Shown: piece after piece, positions 14,066-26,482 of the stretch
How the letters are laid out: each line of letters opens with the position of its first letter
How positions within the stretch are numbered: the stretch's first letter is position 1
NCBI RefSeq assembly: GCF_028769735.1
Contig: NC_088171.1
Location: 60,998,216-61,062,215 of the forward strand
DNA from: Zonotrichia leucophrys gambelii
Lineage: Eukaryota; Chordata; Aves; Passeriformes; Passerellidae
Direction: 5' to 3'
Length of the DNA stretch: 64,000 bases
Notes under the pieces: generated by a model
What the model was told of the DNA's origin: nothing
Database searches by the model: none
The model's input: only the letters and a program-made list of their open reading frames with translations
Program-made: the position numbers and the translations under genes

Positions 14066-17000
14066 AGTCTTGTATCTTGGTTAGTATCTCACAAGAAGAC
14101 TGGCAAAACAAAGAACCCAAATGTTTCAGGTCTTGGTTCTGTTCCATAATAATTTTCACAGAAGACAAGTGTCACTATGCAACTGCCATTCAAGCTAAGT
14201 GGAGTCTGCATTTCATTTTGACTCTGAGGTGTCGATGTGCTGATTAGTTTTCTGATACAGCTTGGTTGTCAACATTTAAAACATTTCTTGGAAGAAGAAA
14301 AATAATTTTGAACAGAAGGCATTCTGTTGTACCTATATTTATACATATTTCCCTGCACCCTCAAAACCTAGTTCTAAAGCGGTATTGGAAGAGCTGTCAC
14401 CATCAGCTTGGAAACTGGTCCACTGACAGCATGGATCAATCAGTCGTCTCTCACAAGTATATAGGATCTTTTTTCCTTTGTTTCTTTTCTTATTTTTTTT
14501 AAACATGTTTGAATATCTTAATACTTTCCCTGAAAAAAAAACAAAAAACAACAGACTAAATTCAGCATGATCATTTTGGGGGGTAGCGTCTCTCATTAAA
14601 CTGAATAACTTTGCCTTTTTTTTTTTTTTTTAATTGCAAACGATTTAGGTTATAAATTTGTAATCAGCGTTCTTGCAGGAGCTGGAGAAGTTCTGTGCTC
14701 CACACACTGCCTCAGTTTCATGTGAAAAATCATTGATGGTTAACCTCCTTAACTGGTACCTACTTCTCAAGGCACTTTTACTATGTTCTTTTTTGCCACA
14801 GGACAGAAGAATACCTTCTTTCCTGAACAGTTGGTAGCTTTAACATGCTCTTGGGAGAGGTGTAGCTGTGAATCCCTTCAGGCTGAGGAATACAGTTAAA
14901 GTGGCTCTTCTGCATTTTTGAAAGGTGATTTATTTATGTAAAAGGGTGAGGCCATGTCCTACAGTAACTCTGCTCTCCAAGGGGAGGAAAAGGCAAGTTG
15001 TTCATTTTTTCTGGGGAAGGAAGGCTTTGGAGAGAGCAAAATATCTTTAGTTTGCACTGCATGGGGCAGGGGCACCTGGCAAAGCACGGTGCTTCACACA
15101 CGTGCCTGCCCACAGCGGTCCTGCTGCATGGGACACCCACCTCTGGGATGCCCGGGGAGATCCCCAAGTACCTGCCACAGCAATACAATTCCTCTTCCAG
15201 AAATTTAACTCCTCCAGCTCATTATTTCAGTGCTCATCATTGCAGACTAAGGCCACTTTTGGAACTGGGCTATATTTAATAAATACCTGTGGATACAAGG
15301 CCTGTATCTCAGACCGGGACCGGCAAATACTGGTTATAATTTTTTTGCTTCTGGATAAGAAAAATGAAGATATCTCCCTGTGTTAGAAGGACATCCAGAA
15401 AGATATGCAAAGAAAGATATGTAAAGATAACACCATTTTTGCTAAAATATCCAGGCTTTTATCAGCAGAAATAGTACTGACTGAAAGTGGCATCAGGCCT
15501 ATTATGAGTGAAGGTTCTTGTTCTGTGTATTTTTCCAGGGATATCATTAACATATGTCTGATTTTATTATTGTTTGTTGTTATAAGTAGTACTCACAATG
15601 TCTTCCAAAAAGAGGATTAAAGAAAATGTATATTTTTGTCCTTTCTAATTTGACAATTGTCTCTTGGCAGTGCTTTGTGCATAGTCAGATTTAGTTTTCA
15701 GGACAAAGTCAGTTTCTTGATCTACTCATTTATGTACTGGTCTTTCAGAAAGCAACACATGAGGATTTTAAAATGTGATTGTAAACCCAGAGAAATTGTC
15801 AAGAGGACTCAGCAAGAGGTAAAACTTCCAAACTAATTTTGACTTTCTGTTTTAGATCAGACTCTTTTTCAACTTTGTCTATGGGCAGATCCTTGCCTCA
15901 CCATCTTAATTTCCTATACAGCCCCTTTCAAAGATTATTGTACCTGTGCATGAATATTTGCATAACTTCAGCAACACATTTTCTCAAGGCATGGGACCCA
16001 ATTTACTTCCACAGCAGACAGCTTCTCTCCCTGCCAGGTGATTCTGGTGGCTTTTTTTTGCATTGTCCCTTAGATAAGGTGAACTGTGAAAGTGTCAGTG
16101 AAATTAGGGCCATTTCCTTGTGCTCCAGGTTACAGATGTCCTCTTTCTAGGATGTGTTCTCAGGGAAGTGTTTAAGGCCCACATGGATTCAACCAACTAT
16201 GCTACTCTTTGGGATAACAGGTTTCACACAGAAATGGAGTCACAATTGGAAATCACTTGAGGTCCTGTGCCAGAGGGTTAAATTTCTTCTCTGCAGGTTA
16301 GGAGCTCTGTTAGATGCGGTGTTCCACTCAAAATCAGGAATCCCAAACCATTGTGCCATAAGGTCCTTGTAATGAAGGTTCTTGTAATGAAATGATAATG
16401 CAGCCCTGAACAAGGGTCTTTCAGTTGCTGTCACTGAGGTGACACGGAGGAATTATCCTTGAAGAGTGCAAGGGAAGGGGCTAGATCTTTCTGACTGGAA
16501 AACAAGATGCACTTGTCCTGCTCAAGGATTCCAGGAGATGGAGAAGTTCATTGCCCTACTCTCTTTACCCCCTTCTCCTCACTTCTGGGAAGGACAACAT
16601 CCTTCAGACCCCCAGTGTGCCATGCAGCTGACGAGCATTAGCAGACAGCAAGCCTCCTTCACCTCCAAAGTGGACAGCCCCTTTGAATACAGTGCTCCCT
16701 TAAGAGTTTCACTAAATCTGCACGTGAGCTCAATCTGCCCATGGAAGAATTTCCATTTGTGCAGATGGTATCATTTGGCAGATCACTGCGATGTTGGCAG
16801 CATCACAGGGGTCATATTTGTGCACAGATGGACTTTTCTTCATCTGTTTCTTTATTGTAATAGACCCAAATAGGTTTTCCCACAATAGTACATATGCGCA
16901 GTACAACTCTCCTTGTTCCCTGTCAGACAACTTATTTAGTGAGAGCACACAAAAATTTCTCTCTCTTTCTCTTTCTCTTTGTTCATGCATCAAGTCCTCT

Positions 17001-19490
17001 TTGTTTTGGGAATGCAGGGTGAGGATGGACTTAGGAGAGCTATTAGGGGTCTCTGCATTCCTGAGATTTAAAATCTAATGGCATCACCCAGATGATATTC
17101 AGAGCACTGCTGTGAGTTTAGGGTGTACTCATGCATAGATTTCTTTGAGTGGTAAATATTTTTTGCATAATGCATGTATTTGCCAGAGCTCTCTCATAAA
17201 GCAAGAGCCCTTAGAGCTGACATGTGAATGGACAATTGGAGAGATTGAAGAGGCTGGGGAATTGATAATTCAAACCTGGAGATTTTGAATCCAGAGCAAT
17301 GATTTGACTCTAGTAGTAATAAACAAAAGCTGTTACCATTTGACAGCTGTTTAGAAAATTATGTTAAATGAACTCATTTTTTGGTGGTGAAGCTTTTCTT
17401 TTTGAAGCATTTATTGACACACTTGCAATCTCAGTGAGGCAGCAATGAACTGACAGTACAGTTTTCAGGAGCTGCCCTGCCAGTAGTGGTTTGTGGACAA
17501 AAGGACATTTTGGAAAATTTGCACTGCTTGTATTTTACTTACACAGTCATGTGCTTTGTTAATGGAAAACTTATTCCTGTGTGACTTATGGTTAATTAAC
17601 GATGAACCTGCCATCTTGTGATGAAACTTAAGACATTTTCAGTCTACCTGTTGATAGCAACTTTGGCTTTTCCTTCTCTCTTGCTAGTCTAATCAATTTA
17701 GTTTTAAACTTCTTAGATATCACAGGTAGTGCAAATATTTTGGTGTTGGCACTGTTTGCTGTATACAGCCAAGAGAGAAGTTTTCACTGTGTGTAAATGA
17801 GATCAAATTAGCTAGGAAGCTTGGACAGTGAACTTTATATACCTAGACTCCTAAACACAGTACCTCACTAAGGTCATTTTTATGAATGTTAGACAACATA
17901 TAGGATACCCTTTTTCTGAAGAAAAGTACTTTTTGCAAGAAAACTAGCTGCTTGTAATGGAAATATTATTGAAAAGGCAATTCCTTCTACAACTTCTTCA
18001 AAATGAAAAATACTTCTGCTTATTTACTGATTATTTTTAACCTTTTGACAGCCTAGTGAAAAAAGGCATGAACTGGGTACCAGATGAAGCATTTTGAATC
18101 AAATTAGGAAAAATGTGTGAGTGAAATTCCAGTAACAACTCTTAAATAACTTCTAGGCTATAATGGGGAACGGGAAGAATAAAATTGTGGACTGCAGCTA
18201 AATACAGGTTACTTGGGTAATATATAATAACTCAAAACTAAAAAAAAACCCCAAACTTCAATTTTATACCCATCTGGTAAGTCTTCATAATCAGTCCCTA
18301 ATTATCTACTTGTTAATGCATTTCTGGTTACTCTGACACCTTAGAAATTTTTCTATGGATAGATTTCTTGCCCAAGGCTATGGAAAATTATACATGTTGC
18401 TATACATACTTGGATACAGCCGGTTTCTGCTTTGGAGTAATTTTCTTTTTCCATCACAGTTACTGAACATATCTGCACAAATAGCTGCACTGAATTTTAC
18501 TTTTTCAATATGATTCTGGAGCTTAAAAAGCAGTTTAGGCCAGAATGTTCCTAGCAGAATTGCAGCTTTAGGAAGCAAAATAAACAAACAAACAAGAAAA
18601 AATGGATGCACCGTAGTGTAATTCTGTAGCATGTTATTATAAGATAACATATGTGAGAAGAGGTACAGATTAAAAGATAAAATGCTTGTGGTGCTGGAGG
18701 TTTTGGCTTTTTTTGAGAGCATTTAGTATTTTCTTCATGAATAAGGGACAAATCTTTCCTCTGGATTTTGAAAGGCATACAACATGGTGTTTCACTTGCT
18801 GGAAGGTTTGCCCTCTCCTTAGATCTATCTGATGCAATAAGGCAGGAATTTCAGTCATCACATTGCTGACTGCTTTCCCCAAATTAACATCTGAACTTCT
18901 TTTCCAGAGTGTGAGGAAAAGCTTGTGATGCCACATAGAAAAGGACTTTCACAAAGACACTTATTACAACCTGTAGTGGTACAGTTCCAAGTCAACAAGA
19001 GAGCTGACATCAAGGCCTCTCACAGACTTCCAATTTAATGAATATATTCGCAGGAGACAGATTCTAGAGAAGATTTTATTTTCTTCTTTCTTTTCCCAAA
19101 TACCAAAATAACAGTAGTAGACATGAATAACTGTAAATCCTAAAACCCAAAAAACACTACAATGTGTGAAGTGTACTGGTATGGTAAAACATTTTTCTGC
19201 CCACCAAAAGAGGTGGTTGAGAAGAACTTAAGATCTGGACCTCCTTTTCTCTGAAGACGAGTTGCAGCCATGATGAAAATGAACTGTACAATAAGTAAGA
19301 ACAAGCACAGGCTAATGATGTTCTCAGCACAAGAATTAGAGTGATCATCAAGGGACAGTTTGTAGGTCTGGCTTTATAAAGCCCAATCTCCAAAACACAC
19401 CTGGCAACTAAGCACCACAAGGCTGCTTCCTCAGTCACCTGTATATACTGCAGTAAACAAATCTGGCAATTGAATATTGAAGTGACCCTC
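14066..19490. other. Unique non-coding DNA, no gene seen
   Basis: There is a poly-T run at about 14616-14631 and one 15-bp tandem duplication (16361-16390). No recognised transposable element, RNA gene or convincing exon was seen. The longest frame (16466-16873, plus, 135 codons) has no identifiable domain. Confidence 0.65.
16361..16390. repeat. Tandem duplication, 2 x 15 bp
   Basis: AGGTCCTTGTAATGA (16361-16375) is followed directly by AGGTTCTTGTAATGA (16376-16390), with one mismatch. Confidence 0.85.
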
Positions 19491-19594
19491 TTTGGTCAGC
19501 TGGGGCCAGTTGTCCTGGCTGTGTCCTCTCCCAATTTCTTGTGCACTCCCTGCCTACTCACTGGTGGGGCAGTGTAAGGAGCAGAAAAGGTCTT
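19491..19594 (-). mobile_element. Fragment of an avian LTR, minus strand
   Basis: About 104 bp here aligns with 50930-51033 at roughly 80 percent identity by hand, with one small indel; both begin TTTGGTCAG and end near GAAAAGG and CTT. The 50.9 kb copy extends to a recognisable LTR terminus and sets the orientation. Homology may extend a little beyond these limits on the left. A younger LTR lies 54 bp to the right. Confidence 0.7.
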
Positions 19595-19648
19595 GTGAGA
19601 CCACTGCACAAAACCAAGTTTACTACTGGAATAAGGCCCATGGAGCAG

Positions 19649-19975
19649 TGTCACAGCCAGTCTGTGACTGAGCAATTAATATAATTAATAAATAAATTCT
19701 TATTTATTAATTATAAATAAGAAACTCAGCCTGGTTCTGTGAACCACCTCCTGGGTTGGCACACAGGAACCTCAAAAAATCACATTCCATCCTAAGCTGC
19801 AGACATCTCCCTAGACAAAGAAATGGGAGGTGTTAAGAGTAGACCAATGAGCATTTTAGACTGGGATGTTTCAAAGCCCCTATATAAGGCTGGGTTCAAA
19901 GAATAAAGCTCTCTGTTGCCACATGGACTTTGGGTGTGTGTCCTGTCTTTTTCTGACCCGCCTCTCCAGGTTACA
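19649..19975 (+). mobile_element. Compact 327-bp solo LTR with TATA box and poly(A) signal
   Basis: The element starts TGTCAC and ends GGTTACA, giving the TG...CA termini of retroviral LTRs. It is flanked by GAGCAG (19643-19648) and GAGGAG (19976-19981), which fits a 6-bp target-site duplication with one substitution and suggests an ERVK-like (beta/alpha-retrovirus-related) integration. A TATA box (TATATAAGG, 19881-19889) lies about 20 bp before AATAAA (19902-19907), so U3, R and U5 can be placed on the plus strand. The U3 contains a perfect 16-bp palindrome (19680-19715). No internal viral sequence is present. Confidence 0.85.
19680..19715. repeat. Perfect 16-bp inverted repeat in LTR U3
   Basis: The arms at 19680-19695 and 19700-19715 are exact reverse complements, all A and T, separated by the 4-nt loop ATTC. 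It lies in the U3 of the 327-bp LTR, about 165 bp before its TATA box. It may be a fixed feature of the family or a copy-specific expansion. Confidence 0.9.
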
Positions 19976-22423
19976 GAGGAGCTGATGGTAGCTGGTAGTT
20001 TGTCAAAGCATGTCTGGTCTGCATGACCTGATCAGGATTTATACTTGATGTGTGCCATGTGATGATAAGAAGGGCTGGAGCAAAAGACATTGACTGCCAG
20101 GCTAGAGACAGAGCACTCATGATACAGAGAGAGAGCACCTGGATAGCACATGGAAGTTTTAGGGCATATGCAAGTCCACTCTTGGAAATCATTGCTGGTG
20201 AGGACGTTTCCATGGTCCCTGTTGAGCTGAGCAAAACCCTGCTGCAGTATGAAAACGTGACCACTGAGGTTTGTCATCAGCAGTAGTTGTGTAGCTCCTT
20301 CACCATCTCGCTCTCCCCACAAAACAATAAAGGGACTCTGTGTAACCTGAGAGCAGCATTGCTTGTGGGCATACATAATATGTGTTCATAAGAACCAGAC
20401 ACTCCACTTTTTGTCCCCAAAAAGTGCTTATATTGCCTGTATTGTCAGTGTTGCACCAGGTGGGGGATGGATGGACTCTGAAAGACAGTGGGAGAGACAC
20501 CTCCTGCTTTACAGTGGCAGTAGGAGAGAGGAAAGCCAGTCTGAACACACAAAAAAAGCACTTTTTGATTGCTACAGTCTGTGTGAAAACAAAGGTTATC
20601 ATGTGCTTAAATTTTGCCAATATAAGTTACTTTGTGAAAGGCTCCAAAATGAAATACAGGCCTGAATACAAACTGGCTTTATACACAGTAAGGTAGAGCC
20701 AAGTCAAAGTAAATGAGAAGTGATCCTGTGGATTTTATACTATAAAGGTCTGACACTTTCCGATAGACACCTAAGACAAGGATTTTAGTCAGCTATGGAT
20801 ATTTATGTTTTAGAGAGGGGGAAGAGAAGGAAAAAAATGGAGGATAAATGTAAGTAGCATTATAATGATGAGATTTGTTAGAATTTCCATTATCAGAGTC
20901 TGTTTACAAGTTGTAAATATTCCCTCTGGGCTAAGACTTAAAATTCAAGGTCACACACAGGAAATTATATTTATCTTTACTAAATTAAAACATTGGTTCA
21001 GCAGCTTTAAAAAAAAAAACTGTTTCACAAGAAAATCCTCCAAAGTGCAAGAAGTTCAGACACTTCTGACTTTTTTTTGTCAATCTACATTTTATTTCTG
21101 CCTGATAAACATGACAAATGCTGGATATGGCTTGACATGTTACTCTCACATTGGTAGTAGAGATATATTGAAAAGTAATCTACTGAAAGTCTTTCACCTA
21201 TGAATGCACATTTTCTTGATGACATTTTCTGTTATTTTTCTTGTCAAGCTCCATAATGTTCAGTGCTTCTTCTTTATATTTATAAGAGGATTTTGTTACA
21301 AATAAATCTTACCACTATTAAAACAAAGTAATTATTTGGTTCATATTACTGTTACCTTTCCTACAGAATAATAAATATATCTTTAAAATTCTCTATTTTT
21401 CAAGGTAGTGTAGAATTTAAAATGCACTTAAGGATTCCTCATTTGTGTGCAAATAGTTAGGATGAAAAGAATGTGAGTATATGCAAAATGGTATGCAATT
21501 TTCAATCACATATATATTTTTTAGTATAAATACCTTCCAATATTTTTGACTTCTGATAGCATGTTCCAATTATTTTTGTGATTTAGAATATAATTTCTGA
21601 CTTAGATTAGCAAGAAATAGAGAATCTTAAAGTGTCCGGTATTTTTTTCCCCTCTAATTCCTAGTTGAGCATGAAATAATTCATCTGTATGGGGCCAGTC
21701 AAATTGTCTGTGAATAATTTTCTGTTAAACAGAATTCTGGCAAAGAGTTCTTCATTTCCCAGAGTATTTTAACTGGTGTTTACTGGAACTGATTGAATAC
21801 TGTCCATTTACTATATTGACACATTTTGATGCTGTGACTGAATGCATTATTCAATTAATCATCTCTGTAATATTAGACCAGGAAGAGTTTTTGCTCTGAG
21901 TAATAGACCTGATGTGAATTCACTTATGTAGGAGCTGTATGTAGTTTGATAAACCCTTTTCTTTGACTTCTTTTGTTCAGATTAATAAAAAATAAGTTGT
22001 TCAAAACAGATTGTTTGATTTGTGATTTTAGTCCCCTAACACTGTACATTTAAGAAAAATACCCTCTTTTCTTATAAATCTCTAAGCACTTGTTCTGTGT
22101 AAATACTAGAGATTTCTTCTTTGAAATGGGGGGCAGAGAAATCAGTGCCTGACTCAGTCCTTCCTCTTCATTGGAAATATTCCCTGATAGAAGGAGATAA
22201 ATTAGGCCATGAATCAGAGGGTCATCAGGATCCCGGACACAGCTTAGCACGCTGGCAATTAACAACGATGCAATGAAATCACTTTAGAAGGCAAAGACCA
22301 GACTTAAGGCAGGAGGCTGTGATGGGTGTAAAAACTATGTGTGGTCCAAATGCTATGTCACCCAAGTCTGCTTGGGGACTGGGACATTTTTCACCAGCTG
22401 CTCCAGAAGTGGCATTAGTACAA
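19976..22423. other. Unique non-coding DNA, no gene seen
   Basis: No recognised repeats. The region between 19976 and 20340 has several overlapping frames of about 80-115 codons on both strands, which is typical of slightly GC-richer non-coding DNA, and none is recognisable. 20900-22000 is very AT-rich. Confidence 0.6.
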
Positions 22424-22537
22424 GAACAAAAAAAACCCAAACAATCAATCAATCAACCAACCAACAACAACAACAACAACCCCAAAAACTAAAAATACAA
22501 AACCTAAGCAAAAAAAACCCAAAAAACCAAAAAGCTA
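22424..22537. repeat. A/C-rich low-complexity tract with CAAT, CCAA and CAA repeats
   Basis: Mixed short tandem units (CAAT, then CCAA, then CAA) are followed by runs of A with CCC. G is almost absent on the plus strand. Composition matches the tracts at 13938-14065 and 57752-57949. Confidence 0.9.
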
Positions 22538-22783
22538 AGAGTAAAGGGGAATTTGAAGAATATGGGAAATTATTTTATGATATTTCATGTGGTGGATGAT
22601 TCTGCTCTCCATCTTTAATGTGAAATTGAAGGAAGTTGCTAAAGGACATGCTAAAATTAGATGCCACATAGCCAAGTACTGGATTTGAATGAGGCCCTTC
22701 AACTCCTGAAGGGAGTTCAGAGGTGCCACCTTCCCACTGGTTCAGTGATAACCATTCTCTTCAAGATCTCTCTAGGCCATGGA

Positions 22784-22811
22784 ACTTTGGTGTCTCCTAC
22801 TTTGGTGTCTC
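22784..22811. repeat. Tandem duplication, 13-bp exact match, period 15
   Basis: ACTTTGGTGTCTC occurs at 22784-22796 and again at 22799-22811, without mismatch. Confidence 0.85.
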
Positions 22812-25034
22812 AGCAGTTGGCTGATTTCTGTCAAGATATTATTCCCTCAGCTCTAGGTGTAGATGAAAAACATTAAAATGCCCCTAAAGTTTCAAGTGTT
22901 GTAGTTTAAACAGTATACTTTTTTTGGCTATAAATTATTTTAATTTAGTACCTGTTTCCTTTTCCTCATAGATGCTGACCTATCTGAGTTATCATTAAAG
23001 TCTCATCTGGCTTTCATACAGCTTTCCCAACAATATCTTGTTTAAAATTAACTCAAATTTCTGTTGCAAACCATGCAGTATTTTTATATATTCATACACT
23101 TTCCAGGAAGTGGAGAGGACAGTCATGCAATTTATAAGCCTTAGTTGTGAGGTTGTTTTTGTGTTTATGTTCTAATAGATACTGAGCAGGAAAGGTTCTT
23201 TTAAAGACAGCTTTGTTCCCTCAGGTTAAGATTCTACTCTGAAGTACTATTCAGAGAAGACTATTTCTCTGTAGTGCCTACAGAGGCTACCCAGTTAACA
23301 CTGGCATGAAGGTAGATCCTTGTGTTTAGGAGAAACTCTCCTCCCTTTGTGAGGGTTGTAAGAATACACCACAGTGCAAAGGCAAGGGCCCAGCACAGAG
23401 CAGTGGGCACTGGTCTTAGTGCAAACTAAGCTGAAATTTCTTAAATATGAAAGCCATGGTTCAAAGAGGGCAATTATTCAAATATTACAAGAATTTTTAA
23501 TGGGAAGACAAGGAAAAGTTCATATGCCTTCTTTTTCTTTATAACAGAATTCTGTTCTTTATAACAGAATTCTAGAGAATTCACCTTGAAATTTATGCTA
23601 TGAGTGCTGTTAGCCTGCAATACATACTTCAAAAGAAAGTACTATGGAGAAGTGAAGATATATGCAAATGTACTATTAAAGAGTAGGGAAAAATTGTTTC
23701 AGAATTACATGATGAAAACAGCGTGATGGAACAAAGGTCAGCTTAAGTTACATCAGACCTTCAGGTTCTTGTTTCAATTCAAAATCAATTTCAAACAAAG
23801 CCAAATGAAATCATGCTGAGAGAAAGGCCACAGTAATATTTCAACACCCCACTGTACTGAAACACCATAAAGTATTATCTGATCTTCCATATCACAGAAA
23901 ATATTCAGTTAGTGTGTTTGGGTATTTTAGTACTATTCAATATTTAAAATTGGTAGACTATAATAAGGAAAATCAGCCCCTTTTAATTAAAAATGGTTAA
24001 TGCTATTTCAACGTATCATGTTTTCAATGCAGTTCTTTGCAAAAGTAATTAAAATCTCCAGGCATCTTTTAGTGTACCATGGATTTGAGTGGGCTTTTTT
24101 TCATTACTCTTCCTCCCTTCTTAAAAGTGAAAGAATTCAGTTGTTTTTTTCTCTCTCCTTTTTCTGTAACAGACCCATCTTTGGCTGTTTGTGTGGATGC
24201 CATACTAAGACCTCTCAATATAGACCTACAGGGTAAGGAAATGCAATGAATTCTTCAGTAACAAACTTCTGAAAGGATAATAGGGGAATTCAAGGTGAAA
24301 TGAAATACTACAGAAAAAATCCACTTCAAAGCTCCCATTGAATTCCTCTAAGGCCAAGATTTCATAGCTCTGCCAGGTTATGTCCTTGGCCTGATCAATG
24401 CTGAAATGAAGCTTAGTTTGCAAAGCTCTTTTATTGTTCAAACGAAATCTGGAACTTTTGATATATTTAATAAGAAATGCAAGACTGAGTAAAATAAAGT
24501 TCAGGAAAAAAACCCACCAAATTATGGAATTCTTTCCAGCAGCCAAAACTGCATTGTGTGGGGGCTTTTAAAAAATTATTATACACACAGAGGCAAATTG
24601 GCCCAGGGAATATAGGACAAACCTGCTAATGATGAATATCGTAGCCCAGACTCAAATTCTGCTGTAGGTTAACAATTATTGTACCCAATGACTGGCATGG
24701 TGATTCTTCTGTGCAGAAGGCAGCAGTTTTTGGCCAAGTATTATTAGGGAATGCCAAAGCAAAGCAAAACCAGTGTGGCTGCAGCAGCCCACCTAGGCCA
24801 CCTGGTCCTAGTGGTTTTATTGGAATAGTCTCACTCACATCTTCCTTGGAAAGAGAAGGCCAGTGTGGGTCAGAGAAGCATTTTCTCTTCCTTCCAGCAT
24901 CTTAATTAAGGACTCATTCACTTCCACAGATAATTCTCAGATAAACAAGTTGTCTTCAGTAATTCATAAAACAATGTTTCTGGGAGAAACAGAAACTCTG
25001 TTTCAAAGACAATAACAGATCTTTCCATCCGGCA
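22812..25034. other. Unique non-coding DNA, no gene seen
   Basis: AT-rich sequence with one 20-bp tandem duplication (23535-23574). No element or exon could be supported. Confidence 0.65.
23535..23574. repeat. Tandem duplication, 2 x 20 bp
   Basis: TTCTTTATAACAGAATTCTG (23535-23554) is followed directly by the same unit with a final A (23555-23574), a 19 of 20 match. Confidence 0.9.
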
Positions 25035-25063
25035 GACAGATATCAGTTATTCTGATATCTGTC
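25035..25063. repeat. Perfect 12-bp inverted repeat
   Basis: GACAGATATCAG (25035-25046) and CTGATATCTGTC (25052-25063) are exact reverse complements around the loop TTATT. Each arm contains GATATC and AGATA-type GATA motifs. Pairing does not extend further out, so the hairpin is too short to be a standard microRNA precursor. Confidence 0.85.
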
Positions 25064-26424
25064 GAGGTTCTATAGATACAGTAATACAGGGGACTCAGCC
25101 TCTACATGATTATAAGTGTGGTAGGAGAAACTGTCTAAGGACAATTACTTAGATCAAGCAAACTTGAGGAAATAAATTTTATAAGTAGTAAAACCTGGAA
25201 AGATTTGAGCTAGTCTTTTGCTTTCCTGCTTCCCCCTTGTTATTAATAAACCCACATGTTAGAAGAGAGAGTTTAGGCTTTGCTACAACAAGAACTATGT
25301 TTATGAGCAGTCCAGTGAGGACACTTGTTTATGACCTTAAAAGCAGCTTTGGGGGATGAATCACCAGTTAGTCAGCTTATGTACACAGTTACAGTTCCAG
25401 AAAGTTACAGAGCAGTAATTGCAGTTGAGAACATGGACCACTGACTTATGAAAGGTTTTACATGGAAAAAGTAGGTAATCAATGAATGAGAAAATAGTAA
25501 TATAGAAAATATAGAATAAATAAATGTTAAAAAAAAAGTAAAAAACATCCTGGAATAAATATAGCAAACAGAAGTAATTTTGTGCTTCTATAATGGGATT
25601 CTCTGCCATTGTCTTTTTTTTCCTCATAAGCTTTTTCCAGATGGGTTTGTAACATTTGTACGCCTCATTTGGTTCACAGACATCTGAACTCTAGGCCCTC
25701 CCTTGCTGTACTGACACTGACTGTGAAACTCTGGGACAGCAAACACACAAGCCTGGCAGAAAATGTGTTGGTGTGTGGAGTTGTGTATGTGGTTCTGGAA
25801 GCACCAGGTGAGGAAAGTTCAACTCTTCCCAGCTGAGCCAAATTAAGAGGGCAGGGCAGCATATGAAAGCAATGAAGGAAGAGGAAGCTGGGGAACCTGC
25901 TGGGAGGGCTGAGGGAATGACAGAGGTGTTTTGCCTCCTGGCTGAGGCTGGGGAAAGGAGCTGAGGGATTCACCAGCTGACTTCTTTGAACAGGGAGGGG
26001 AATTTGGATAAAGTACCAGAAGCTGAAGCCAGAGAGATAAAAGACTGTCTTAACTTCTCAACTCTCTAAATGAGGTCTAGTGAGCAAAGGACAAGTGGAA
26101 ATGCAGGCAAAGCTGATTTTTAGGTGGGGGTGGGCTGTGCTGAGAGAATATGGAGCTGATGGTGGAAAGTGCTTTTGCTCAGGGGTCTGCATGACTGTGT
26201 GGTCATGGTGCCCTAGGCAAGAGTCCTGGATCTGGGAGAGTGATGGGGATGCTGGGCTCTTGAGCTGGGCCCAGCTTGCTTTCTATGAGGGCATGTGTAA
26301 AATGTGTGTTTTGTAGCTTTTCCTGAGAAAAGTTTTTATTATATAGTTGAATGTTGTGCCTGGGTGGTCCTTCCCAGTTCTCTCACCCATTTGGGATTCT
26401 GAAGGGTTATACATGTGTTTTGTC

Positions 26425-26426
26425 TT

Positions 26427-26460
<34 letters not shown>

Positions 26461-26482
26461 GCATATATACACACACACACGT
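26425..26482. repeat. (TA)n / (CA)n compound microsatellite
   Basis: A TA-repeat run of about 30 bp is interrupted by single C and GC and then passes into a short CA run ending in ACGTATGTGT. It is likely to be length-polymorphic. Confidence 0.95.

Noticed and set aside
13869..14247. Overlapping frames of 99 and 114 codons on opposite strands
   Set aside because: They are produced by the A/C-only tract, where stop codons cannot occur.
22424..22480. CAAT/CCAA/CAA units as a CRISPR-like or iteron array
   Set aside because: The units are 3-4 bp microsatellites in vertebrate DNA, with no spacers and no associated genes.
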